From positions 1 through 29,601 of the forward strand of contig MNSZ01000077.1 of NCBI GenBank assembly GCA_001916715.1: DNA of 29,601 nucleotides. The letters are read 5' to 3'. Below the pieces are notes generated by a model that worked only from the letters and a program-made list of their open reading frames with translations, ran no database searches and had not been told where the DNA came from. The position numbers and the translations under genes are program-made. This document shows, one piece after another, positions 15,508-22,560 of the stretch; position 1 is the first letter of the stretch; the number at the start of each line of letters is the position of its first letter. The stretch is from Firmicutes bacterium CAG:24053_14 (GTDB taxonomy: Bacteria; Bacillota; Clostridia; Oscillospirales; Oscillospiraceae).

Positions 15508-16829
15508 TGCTTATCCCCCTTCTGGCGTATGACCATGCGTATAGGCGTGCCCTCAAGTCCAAACACCGCGCGTATCTGATTTTCTATATAGCGCTGGTAC
15601 GAGAAATGGAACAGCTCACGGCTGTTGCAGAAAATGACGAAATTGGGCGGCTTGATTCCGGTCTGCGTCATGTAATATATCTTGAGCCTTCTGCCCTTAT
15701 CCGTGGGCGGCTGGACGCGCGCCTGAGCATCGGCAAGAACGTCGTTGAGCATACCGGTAGTTATGCGCATGTTGCTCTGATCGTTTACGAAATTGACCAG
15801 CTCGAATATCCTGTCGGTGCGCTGGCCGGTTTTTGCCGAGATAAACAGCACAGGCGCATAGCTCATGAAGCTCAAGTCGCGCATGACCTCCTTGCGCATC
15901 TTCTCCATCGTGCCGGTCTCTTTCTCGACAAGATCCCACTTGTTGACGACAATTATGCTGGCCTTGCCCGATTCATGCGCAAGACCGGCAATTTTGGTGT
16001 CCTGCTCGGTCACGCCCTCGCGCGCGTCTATCATGATTATGCACACATCCGCACGCTCGATAGCCATCTGTGCGCGCATAACGGAGAATTTCTCGACCCG
16101 CTCGTCTACCCTGCTCTTGCGGCGAATGCCGGCAGTGTCGATAAAAACATATTTTCCGTACTTATTATCTATCTCCGAGTCCACCGCATCGCGCGTCGTG
16201 CCGGCAACGTTGCTGACTATGACGCGCTGCTCGCCGAGGATATGGTTAACAAGCGAGGATTTGCCGACGTTCGGCTTGCCGATGACGGCGACCTTTATCC
16301 GGTCATCTTCCTCCTCGTCCTCTTCCTCGGGCGGAAAGTACTTCATGCATTCGTCAAGCAGATCGCCCGTGCCGTGGCCGTGAACGGCCGAGACCGCGAT
16401 GGGATCTCCGAGGCCAAGCTCGTAAAACTCGTATATGGCAGGGTCTGTTCTGCCGGTCGAGTCCATTTTGTTGACCGCAAGCACCGTCGGCTTTTTCGAG
16501 CGCAGCAGCATGTTGGCAACGTCCTTGTCCGCCGCCGTCACGCCCGTGCGCACATCGGTGACGAGAACAATGACATCCGCCGAGTTTATCGCAATGTTTG
16601 CCTGCTCGCGCATGAACATGAGTATTTCGTTATCCGTTGTCGGCTCAATGCCGCCGGTGTCAACGATGTTGAATTTTCTTCCGAGCCATTCGCATTCGGC
16701 ATACAGTCTGTCGCGTGTAACGCCGGGCGTATCCTCGACGATGGACAGTCTGCGTCCGCAAAGCTTATTGAAAAGCATGCTCTTTCCCACATTGGGTCTG
16801 CCGACTATGGCTATGAGAGGCTTTGACAT
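15504..16829 (-). CDS. der: Ribosome-assembly GTPase Der (EngA)
   Basis: Essential double-GTPase needed for 50S subunit maturation. The 441-residue protein has two G domains and a C-terminal KH-like domain. G domain 1: GRPNVGKS near residue 9, DTPGVTRD, DTGG and NKMD. G domain 2: GKPNVGKS near residue 182, AGTTRDAVDSE, DTAGIRRKS and NKWDLVEK. The acidic linker DEEEDD sits between them. The KH-like domain includes GRRLKIYYMTQTGIKPPNFV. Length is standard. GGAGG stands 7 bases before the ATG. It follows the radical SAM gene by about 20 bases and is translationally coupled to the PlsY-like gene. Confidence 0.96.
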   Translation of the reverse strand: MSKPLIAIVGRPNVGKSMLFNKLCGRRLSIVEDTPGVTRDRLYAECEWLGRKFNIVDTGGIEPTTDNEILMFMREQANIAINSADVIVLVTDVRTGVTAADKDVANMLLRSKKPTVLAVNKMDSTGRTDPAIYEFYELGLGDPIAVSAVHGHGTGDLLDECMKYFPPEEEDEEEDDRIKVAVIGKPNVGKSSLVNHILGEQRVIVSNVAGTTRDAVDSEIDNKYGKYVFIDTAGIRRKSRVDERVEKFSVMRAQMAIERADVCIIMIDAREGVTEQDTKIAGLAHESGKASIIVVNKWDLVEKETGTMEKMRKEVMRDLSFMSYAPVLFISAKTGQRTDRIFELVNFVNDQSNMRITTGMLNDVLADAQARVQPPTDKGRRLKIYYMTQTGIKPPNFVIFCNSRELFHFSYQRYIENQIRAVFGLEGTPIRMVIRQKGDKQ

Positions 16830-16849
16830 AAAGATAACCTCCGTTCTGA

Positions 16850-18169
16850 TTAGTTCTGATTATATTTATAGTACTGCTGCCGCTCGGGCGAGCGGACGGG
16901 TATTTTGACCTCGGGCAGGTTATCGCCGCTTATGGCATCCCAGAGGGCAAATCCGTCCGATTCTATCGGGTATATTTTAACGCCGAGGGCATCTATGGCC
17001 TGCTCGAGCGTAATATCGTCGAGAAAATCAAGCTCGTCGCGGCGCAGCATATTCTGCGAAACGAAAAGGCGCTCGCCCAAGTCTTTTCCGCGCAGCTGAG
17101 CAATGAGATCCTGCCCCGTTATGAGGCCGGAAACGTTTACTCCGTGGCCGAAAAAGTCGTTTTGAACGGCGTAGACCTTACCATTTATATTATCATACTT
17201 TTCCGCTGCAATACAAATTAGTTTTTCAAAATACGGCGAAAGGCTGAGCGCACCGCGGAACTCGCGCTCGAGCAGGCGTATCATTCCGACGCCGTTTTCA
17301 AGCTGCGTGTGCTCCTCGTAGAAATCGTCGTCCGGCAGCTCTCGCTGCGCGCAGATATACATTTCGTCCGAGCAGAAAAATATCCTCGTGCCGTATTTTT
17401 TTACGCACTCGTCGCCGAATGCCGTGACCATATCTATCGTCTCTCCCGAGTGCTCGGGCGTAAACGACTCGAGCGGATACAGACCCTCGCGGTATTTCGT
17501 TAGTCCGACCGGAACGATCGACACGCTGTGCACCGCAGGATACATGGCCGCAAGATCCTGCATGGTCTGCATAAGCGCCTTGCCGTCGTTAAGTCCGGGA
17601 CAGCAGACGATCTGGCAGTTCATGACGATTCCGCCGCCGGCAAAGCGGCGCATTATATCAACGCATTTGCCCGCGTTTTTATTGCGCAGGAGCTTCACCC
17701 TAAGCTCGGGATCGGTCGCGTGAACGGAGATGTTCACAGGGCTTATGTGCAGGTCGATTATGCGCTGAATCTCGCGCTCGGACAGATTGGTGAGCGTAAT
17801 ATAGTTTCCCAGCAAAAAGCTCAGGCGCGCGTCATCGTCCTTGAAGTACATCGTCTTGCGCATGCCCTTCGGAAGCTGGTCGATAAAGCAGAAAACGCAG
17901 TTGTTGGCGCAGCTTCGGGGATTATCCATCAGATACTCGGCAAACTCAAGGCCGAGGTCACGCCCCTCGGGCTTTTCGACACGCACGATATGCTCTGTTC
18001 CGTCCTTGCGGCGAAGCTTAATATGCAGCACCGGCTCATAGGAGAAGTATTTATAGTCGAGAACATCGTGGATCACGTTTCCGTTTATGCTGACTATCTC
18101 ATCGCCTATATGCGCCTTGTGCAGCAGAGGACTGTCGTTATCGATTTTTGAAATAACGTCGTTTTTCAT
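16850..18169 (-). CDS. DUF512 PDZ/radical SAM family iron-sulfur protein
   Basis: A 439-residue protein of the DUF512 family. Residues 1-65 form a PDZ-like domain starting MKNDVISKIDNDSPLLHKAH and continuing IGDEIVSING. A radical-SAM-type CxxxCxxC cluster motif follows as CANNCVFCFIDQLPKG (Cys87, Cys91, Cys94), and then the DUF512 C-terminal region with ENGVGMIRLLEREF. The precise reaction is not established for the family. I take the ATG at 18169, where the PDZ domain begins; the in-frame ATG at 18211 lies inside the terminator stem of rpmF. The ribosome site is weak. Its position ahead of der and after rpmF suggests membership of a translation-related cluster; that is inference. Confidence 0.88.
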   Translation of the reverse strand: MKNDVISKIDNDSPLLHKAHIGDEIVSINGNVIHDVLDYKYFSYEPVLHIKLRRKDGTEHIVRVEKPEGRDLGLEFAEYLMDNPRSCANNCVFCFIDQLPKGMRKTMYFKDDDARLSFLLGNYITLTNLSEREIQRIIDLHISPVNISVHATDPELRVKLLRNKNAGKCVDIMRRFAGGGIVMNCQIVCCPGLNDGKALMQTMQDLAAMYPAVHSVSIVPVGLTKYREGLYPLESFTPEHSGETIDMVTAFGDECVKKYGTRIFFCSDEMYICAQRELPDDDFYEEHTQLENGVGMIRLLEREFRGALSLSPYFEKLICIAAEKYDNINGKVYAVQNDFFGHGVNVSGLITGQDLIAQLRGKDLGERLFVSQNMLRRDELDFLDDITLEQAIDALGVKIYPIESDGFALWDAISGDNLPEVKIPVRSPERQQYYKYNQN

Positions 18170-18185
18170 ACACTTTAATAAGCAA

Positions 18186-18219
18186 AAGGAGGAAGGGGTA
18201 CCTGTACCCATTCCTCCTT
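18186..18219 (-). terminator. Terminator or attenuator between rpmF and the DUF512 gene
   Basis: AAGGAGGAA pairs with TTCCTCCTT and GGGTAC with GTACCC, with one internal mismatch and a 2-base loop, followed by TTTT on the minus strand. The short T-run suggests partial read-through into the DUF512-der-plsY genes. One arm contains an AGGAGG sequence. Confidence 0.7.
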
Positions 18220-18235
18220 GAGCTTAGCATTTTAA

Positions 18236-18421
18236 TTACTTCTCATCAACGGTGAGAACCTTGCGGCCGTTGTACATACCGCATGCCTTGCACGCACGGT
18301 GGGGCATTTTGAACTCGCCGCAGTTGGGGCACTTTACGATGCCGGGAGCCTCGAGCTTCCAGTGAGACGAACGTCTCTTATCACGTCTCTGTCTTGATAC
18401 TTTTCCCTTAGGGACTGCCAT
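18236..18421 (-). CDS. rpmF: 50S ribosomal protein L32
   Basis: A 61-residue ribosomal protein. It begins MAVPKGKVSRQRRDKRRSSH as expected. It carries a zinc ribbon from CPNCGEF (first Cys pair) and ACKACGMYNG (second pair), the cysteine-containing form of L32. It lies directly downstream of the DUF177 gene, the usual arrangement, and shares its promoter. Confidence 0.97.
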   Translation of the reverse strand: MAVPKGKVSRQRRDKRRSSHWKLEAPGIVKCPNCGEFKMPHRACKACGMYNGRKVLTVDEK

Positions 18422-18462
18422 GGTGACACCTCCTGAATAATAGCTGCATGTCAGCGTAAATA

Positions 18463-18957
18463 TTATTGATCACTATCCAACAGTTGCTGCAAAACAGCAA
18501 GTCTTGGATCGACTTCTTTCCCGCACGCGCAGGGGCCAAGGTTTAGATCGGCTCCGCACCGGGAGCAAAGGCCTTTACAATCCTCCGAGCACAGAAACTT
18601 CGTTTCCATGTCAAGGACGAAAAGGGTTGAGAGCGTTTCATCGAGATCAAGATTGTCCCCGTCGAGAACAAAGACCTCGGGATCTTCAGACTCTCTGTCG
18701 GATATGAAGGCGTGGAGGTCCATCACCTTGCTGCTGTCAAACAGTTTACCACATCTGTCGCAGACGCAAGTCATTTCGGCTGTCAGGGTACCCTCGAGTG
18801 TCAGGATACCTGCCTCATTAAACACTCTGCCTTCTGCCGTGGGCGGGGTCTTATACTCTTTGATCGAGTCAAATTCCAAGCCCTCCGTGTTCAGCTCGCA
18901 TTTGAACGGAACACTCTTTCCGGGAACTTCAATTATCTGTCTCAAATCAAGCAGCAT
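18463..18957 (-). CDS. DUF177 (YceD-like) protein
   Basis: A 164-residue homologue of YceD, linked to 23S rRNA accumulation, typically encoded next to rpmF. The DUF177 core reads LTLEGTLTAEMTCVCDRCGK near residues 50-70, with FISDRESEDPEVFVLDGDNL and DLDETL later. The C-terminal part is cysteine-rich: CSEDCKGLCSRCGADLN followed by CACG, a further zinc-ribbon-like element common in Clostridia members. I use the ATG at 18957 because GGAGAGG lies just upstream. It is the first gene of the operon that begins at the strong promoter at 18985. Confidence 0.92.
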   Translation of the reverse strand: MLLDLRQIIEVPGKSVPFKCELNTEGLEFDSIKEYKTPPTAEGRVFNEAGILTLEGTLTAEMTCVCDRCGKLFDSSKVMDLHAFISDRESEDPEVFVLDGDNLDLDETLSTLFVLDMETKFLCSEDCKGLCSRCGADLNLGPCACGKEVDPRLAVLQQLLDSDQ

Positions 18958-18984
18958 AGTGCACCTCTCCACAGTCGCTTGAAT

Positions 18985-19013
18985 ATTATAGTGGAATTAC
19001 CCCGGCTTGTCAA
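18985..19013 (-). promoter_or_regulatory. Consensus promoter of the DUF177-rpmF operon
   Basis: On the minus strand a perfect TTGACA (19008-19013) and perfect TATAAT (18985-18990) are exactly 17 bases apart, as expected for a highly expressed ribosomal-protein operon. Confidence 0.9.
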
Positions 19014-19059
19014 CCGAAAAAATTCGCTTTTCGGACAAAAACTCAAAAAAACAGGCATA

Positions 19060-19088
19060 TTGCTAAACGGCAGGAAAAATGCTATAAT
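19060..19088 (+). promoter_or_regulatory. Promoter of the PepSY protein gene
   Basis: TTGCTA (19060-19065) and TATAAT (19083-19088) are 17 bases apart, with the ATG at 19117. Confidence 0.65.
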
Positions 19089-19116
19089 CGTTTATCATAT
19101 TTTAACGGAGAACGAC

Positions 19117-19422
19117 ATGAAAAAGAGTGTAAATATCCTTATAATCTGCGTACTTATTGCGGCGCTTATCGCCGGCGGAGTTATATATCTCATCTTCCAG
19201 ACTCGCGACGATGATCTCCTAATAGGCGAGGAGCGCGCGCAGCAGATAGCCCTTAATGACGCAGGGCTTGCGGCAAACCAGGTCTCACGGCTCAAAGCAA
19301 GGATCAAGCTTGATGACGGCGTGTGGTGCTACAAGGTCACGTTCCGCACCATTGCGATCGAGTATGAGTACGAGATCGAGGCGTATTCCGGCGCAATACT
19401 TGAAAAGGACATGGACGACTGA
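19117..19422 (+). CDS. Small PepSY-domain membrane-anchored protein
   Basis: 101 residues: an N-terminal TM anchor at about residues 5-27 (NILIICVLIAALIAGGVIYL) and then an extracytoplasmic PepSY-like domain. The domain pattern is GEERAQQIALNDAGL for the helix, then a beta sheet WCYKVTFRTIAIEYEYEIEA and the end AYSGAILEKDMDD, which is close to the canonical DAxTGEIL turn. PepSY domains are thought to inhibit or bind peptidases; no peptidase gene is adjacent. CGGAG stands 6 bases before the ATG. The gene is monocistronic. Confidence 0.82.
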   Translation: MKKSVNILIICVLIAALIAGGVIYLIFQTRDDDLLIGEERAQQIALNDAGLAANQVSRLKARIKLDDGVWCYKVTFRTIAIEYEYEIEAYSGAILEKDMDD

Positions 19423-19459
19423 AAAATATCGGGGTTTCTTTCGAAGCCTCGATATTTTT
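19423..19459. terminator. Bidirectional terminator
   Basis: AAAATATCG pairs with CGATATTTT, extended by GGTTTC against GAAGCC around a TTTC loop. A/T runs on both sides serve the PepSY gene (+) and the LrgB remnant (-). Confidence 0.85.
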
Positions 19460-19593
19460 ATATAAACTGCGCAAAAACGCTTGCGCCGATAACGGTGAAC
19501 ACTCCCGACACAGCGATCGACAAGCCGCTCATGGCTCCTTCGATCTCTCCCATCTCCAAAACTTTTGCAGTCCCAATGGCACTCACGTCCTTG
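19460..19593 (-). pseudogene. 3' remnant of an LrgB-family gene
   Basis: On the minus strand a frame ending at a stop near 19460 reads SAIGTAKVLEMGEIEGAMSG, then LSIAVSGVFTVIGASVFAQF and I. This is the C-terminal helix pair of LrgB-type (antiholin-associated) membrane proteins, whose signature is HxIGTAxALE..EGAMSGL. About 42 codons remain. The preceding 180-odd residues, the start codon and any lrgA partner are absent; upstream the sequence becomes the promoter of the lipoprotein gene on the other strand. The shared terminator is kept. Confidence 0.6.
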
Positions 19594-19617
19594 CATTTCC
19601 ACTGTTTTTAAAAGCAC

Positions 19618-19646
19618 TTTATATTTCGCGCGTTTCGTGATATAAT
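19618..19646 (+). promoter_or_regulatory. Promoter of the YD-repeat lipoprotein gene
   Basis: TTTATA (19618-19623) and TATAAT (19641-19646) are 17 bases apart. Confidence 0.55.
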
Positions 19647-19683
19647 CTCAAAAAACATCCTTTCGAAAGGACTTAAAAGCAGC

Positions 19684-20544
19684 ATGAAACGAACATTTGG
19701 CATAATAGCGGCGCTTATTCTTGCGCTTTGCCTTTGCGCCTGCACAAAAAGCGGCGAGAGCACGACTCAGCCGACCGAGACGCAGCCTTCATCCACGCAG
19801 GATCTTTCCGTATACGAAAAAAGCGAGGGACTTCTCTCGCAGGAGGTATGGTACAACGAAAACGGTCTTAAATTCAGCACTGTCAAGTACGAGTACGACG
19901 CTGCCGGCCGTCTTGTAAAGGAAACGACCCTCGGCATAAACGACGCGCCGGTAGGATACAAGGAATACGTTCTCAACGCTGACGGGCTGCCGGAGACAAT
20001 GATAAACTATATCGCAGACGGCCCGGAGGAATACTCCGAGGAGTACCGCGTTTTGTTTGAGTACAACGACGCAGGCCTTAAGATGAAAGAAACGAGCATG
20101 ATCGGCGACACGGCCGCATCGGTCACGACCTATGCCTACGAGGGCAGCGATCTTGTCGATGAAAAATACTATGAAGGCTCGGAGCTCATAAGCGAAATTG
20201 CTTATGAATACGATGAGGCCGGCAGACTCACAAAGCTTGTGCGCCGCGATATGCTCGAGGACAGCGAGACTTCGGAGACCTGCACCTATGATAAGAACGG
20301 ACTTCTCGCCTCGCGCGAGGTAAGCGGCAGCGACGGCATTGAAAGCCGCACCGAATACAGCTATGACGAGCACGGAAACGAGCTTTCCGTCAGCATTTAC
20401 GGCCCGGACGGCAGTGCAATAAGCATCACGAAAAACGAATACGAATACGATGAACCGGGCAACATAGTCAAATGCACGCGCACTCAGGGTGACGGCGAGC
20501 AGAGCACGGTCATTGAATACAGCTGGAGCTACGTCAAAGGCTGA
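19684..20544 (+). CDS. Secreted lipoprotein with RHS/YD-like repeats
   Basis: A 286-residue predicted lipoprotein. The signal peptide is residues 1-18 (MKRTFGIIAALILALC, then LC), with the lipobox LCAC placing the modified Cys at 20. A Thr/Ser/Pro/Gln-rich linker covers residues about 24-42. The rest is a run of YD-type beta repeats: YEYDAAGRLVKET, FEYNDAGLKMKET, YAYEGSDLVDEKY, YEYDEAGRLTKLV, CTYDKNGLLASRE, YSYDEHGNELSVS and YEYDEPGNIVKCT. These are short tyrosine-aspartate repeats like those of RHS proteins but without an RHS core or toxin domain. It is likely surface-exposed on the membrane; binding partner unknown. AAAGGA lies 12 bases before the ATG, a rather long gap. Confidence 0.85.
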   Translation: MKRTFGIIAALILALCLCACTKSGESTTQPTETQPSSTQDLSVYEKSEGLLSQEVWYNENGLKFSTVKYEYDAAGRLVKETTLGINDAPVGYKEYVLNADGLPETMINYIADGPEEYSEEYRVLFEYNDAGLKMKETSMIGDTAASVTTYAYEGSDLVDEKYYEGSELISEIAYEYDEAGRLTKLVRRDMLEDSETSETCTYDKNGLLASREVSGSDGIESRTEYSYDEHGNELSVSIYGPDGSAISITKNEYEYDEPGNIVKCTRTQGDGEQSTVIEYSWSYVKG

Positions 20545-20559
20545 CGAATTAACAATTAA

Positions 20560-20589
20560 TTTATATATTCGGGCATTTGCTGTGATAAT
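20560..20589 (+). promoter_or_regulatory. Probable promoter of the zinc ribbon-DUF5685-J protein operon
   Basis: A TGTGATAAT extended -10 (hexamer 20584-20589) is preceded by a TTTATA-like -35 (20560-20565). The -35 spacing is 18 bases and the match is moderate. Confidence 0.4.
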
Positions 20590-20627
20590 ATGTATTATTG
20601 AAATATTATCAATCAGGTGACTTTTCC

Positions 20628-21035
20628 ATGAGAGAAAAATTTGCGCGCTTTATGGCAGGACGCTGCGGAATAGACCAGCTCAACAGATTCCTGTCGATAT
20701 TGAGCCTTGTGCTCATGATCGTGGCTGTGGTGTTCAACGGAACACGGTTTTCAAGACCCATTTGGCTTATCGCGTTCATCCTGCTCATACTTGTCTACGC
20801 GCGTATGCTGTCGAGAAATCTTTATAAGCGCAGCGCCGAAAATACGCGCTATCTTCGGCTGCGCATGAACGTTAGCGGAAAGTTCGAGATGATCAAGGTC
20901 CGCTGGACGCAGCGCAAGGACTATAAGTTCTTCACATGCCCCGCTTGCCGCACGACGCTCAGAGTTCCCCGTCACAAGGGGAAAATAAACATCGTCTGCA
21001 AGAAATGCGGCAACTCGTTCACGGGCAAGACCTGA
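20628..21035 (+). CDS. Two-TM membrane protein with a C-terminal zinc ribbon
   Basis: 135 residues. Two hydrophobic helices lie at about 22-37 and 44-60. They are followed by a basic region and a C-terminal zinc ribbon with Cys104, Cys107, Cys124 and Cys127 (FTCPACRTTLRVP and IVCKKCGNSF). No named family is recognised. AGGTGA stands about 8 bases before the ATG. Only one base separates its stop from the DUF5685 start, so it is the first gene of a tight three-gene operon with DUF5685 and a J-domain protein. The zinc ribbon presumably faces the cytoplasm and may dock a partner. Confidence 0.8.
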   Translation: MREKFARFMAGRCGIDQLNRFLSILSLVLMIVAVVFNGTRFSRPIWLIAFILLILVYARMLSRNLYKRSAENTRYLRLRMNVSGKFEMIKVRWTQRKDYKFFTCPACRTTLRVPRHKGKINIVCKKCGNSFTGKT

Positions 21036-21036
21036 T

Positions 21037-21861
21037 ATGTTCGGCTTTGTAACGGCGGATCTTGCCGGGCTCAATGAACAACAACGAAAGCGATATAAAG
21101 CCTACTACTGCGGCCTGTGCCGCAGTCTGAGCGAGCGTCACGGCTCGTTTGCGCGCTTTACGCTGACCTACGACATGACGTTTCTGGTCATGGTGCTCAG
21201 CGGACTGTATGAGCCGTTTGACCTGAGCGGCGAGGCTCCCTGCCCTGCGCATCCGCTCGGCAAGCGCGCGTTTTTGCAGTCGGAGATCAGCGACTATGCC
21301 GCCGACATGAATGTTGCGCTGGCATACCTCAACTGCCTTGACGATTGGCACGATGAGCTAAACGCCGCGGCGCTTGCCTCGGCAGGAGTGCTCAAGCAGT
21401 CATACGAAAAGGTATGCGTCGAATATCCGCGCCAGTGCGCTGTCATAAAGCAGTCGATGGAAGAGCTTAAGAAGATCGAGGATCGCAGAGACAGCTCGAC
21501 CGACGCCGCGGCCGCAGCGTTCGGCCGGCTTATGGCGGAGCTTTTCGTCATGCGCGAGGATCACTGGCAAAGCGATCTGCGCGCTTTCGGCATGGCGCTC
21601 GGGCAATTTGTTTATGTCATGGACGCCTGCATTGATTTAAAAGGCGACAAAAGAGCATATAAGTACAACCCCTTCGTTTACCTGTACGGCAGGCTTGACG
21701 AGCAGGAGCGCTTCAAGGCGATACTCGAGCTTCTGCTTGCCGACTGCGTGAGAAGCTTTGAGCGGCTGCCGATAATTCAGGATGCGGGCATAATAAAAAA
21801 TATACTGTGCAGCGGCGTGTGGATAAAATTCAATCAACACTACGGAATAAGCACTAAGTAA
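21037..21861 (+). CDS. DUF5685 family protein
   Basis: 274 residues matching the DUF5685 pattern. The N-terminus MFGFVTADLAGLNEQQRKRY is followed by KAYYCGLCRSLSERHG with the invariant YYCGLC (Cys25, Cys28). Mostly helical sequence follows, with LAYLNCLDDWHDE (about residues 95-107), FGMALGQFVYVMDACIDLKG (about 184-203) carrying a conserved Asp-rich pair, and YNPFVYLY. The helix-and-Asp layout recalls all-alpha isoprenoid or phytoene-synthase-like folds, but this is weak inference. No function is known. It sits between the zinc-ribbon membrane protein and the J-domain gene, with 13 bases to the latter. Confidence 0.85.
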   Translation: MFGFVTADLAGLNEQQRKRYKAYYCGLCRSLSERHGSFARFTLTYDMTFLVMVLSGLYEPFDLSGEAPCPAHPLGKRAFLQSEISDYAADMNVALAYLNCLDDWHDELNAAALASAGVLKQSYEKVCVEYPRQCAVIKQSMEELKKIEDRRDSSTDAAAAAFGRLMAELFVMREDHWQSDLRAFGMALGQFVYVMDACIDLKGDKRAYKYNPFVYLYGRLDEQERFKAILELLLADCVRSFERLPIIQDAGIIKNILCSGVWIKFNQHYGISTK

Positions 21862-21874
21862 GGAGCAGTACCGA

Positions 21875-22519
21875 ATGGCACGGGACCCCTATGAAGTCCT
21901 CGGCGTTTCAAGAAATGCAACGGACGATGAGATAAAAAAAGCTTACAGAGAGCTTGCGAAGAAATATCATCCGGACCGCAACCCCGGCGATGCAGCCGCG
22001 GCGGCGAAGATGAACGAGATAAACGCCGCATACGACCAGATCAAAAACGGTCAGACCGGCCCCTCCGGCGGCTATGGCGGAAGATACGGCAGCAGTTACG
22101 GCGGCGGCTATGGCGGATTCGGTGGTTTCGGCGGCTACGGCGCGTATGAGCAGCCGCAGGAGCGCGCAGAGTGCCGCGCGGCTGTCAACTACATACGCAA
22201 CGGCAGATACAACGAAGCTCTCACCGCGCTCTCGCAGGTTCCGCTTTCCGAGCGTGACGGACGCTGGTACTATCTGAGCGCCGTTGCCAATATGTATCTC
22301 GGCAACAAGATAAACGCCCTTGAGGACGCAAAGCGCGCCGTCGAGATTGATCCGGATAACCCGAACTATCGCCAGCTTCTCAACAGGCTGCAAAACAACG
22401 GGCAGTATTATCAGGATTACAGCGGAAACTACAACAGCTCCTGCTGCATCTGCGACGACTGCTGCACCTCGTATCTGTGCTGCTCGTGCCTGACCCCGTG
22501 GGGCGGCATGTGCTGCTAA
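21875..22519 (+). CDS. J-domain protein with Gly-rich linker, TPR-like region and Cys-rich tail
   Basis: 214 residues in four parts. The J domain covers residues 3-56, with the HPD motif at 32-34 in KKYHPDRNPGDA; it should stimulate DnaK ATPase. A Gly/Tyr/Phe linker covers 61-92. A TPR-like helical repeat covers about 99-170 and includes YLSAVANMYLGNKINALEDA. The last 25 residues contain ten cysteines (190, 191, 193, 196, 197, 202, 203, 205, 213 and 214). There is no DnaJ zinc-finger or C-terminal substrate domain, so this is a specialised J protein. The Cys tail could bind metal, be oxidised or be acylated; none of these is shown. Ribosome site AAGGAG. A strong terminator follows. Confidence 0.9.
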   Translation: MARDPYEVLGVSRNATDDEIKKAYRELAKKYHPDRNPGDAAAAAKMNEINAAYDQIKNGQTGPSGGYGGRYGSSYGGGYGGFGGFGGYGAYEQPQERAECRAAVNYIRNGRYNEALTALSQVPLSERDGRWYYLSAVANMYLGNKINALEDAKRAVEIDPDNPNYRQLLNRLQNNGQYYQDYSGNYNSSCCICDDCCTSYLCCSCLTPWGGMCC

Positions 22520-22531
22520 ACAGAACAGTTT

Positions 22532-22559
22532 CGGCTGAGGCAAACGCCTCAGCCGTTTT
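22532..22559 (+). terminator. Terminator of the J-domain protein operon
   Basis: CGGCTGAGGC pairs perfectly with GCCTCAGCCG around AAAC, followed by TTTT. Confidence 0.9.
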
Positions 22560-22560
22560 A

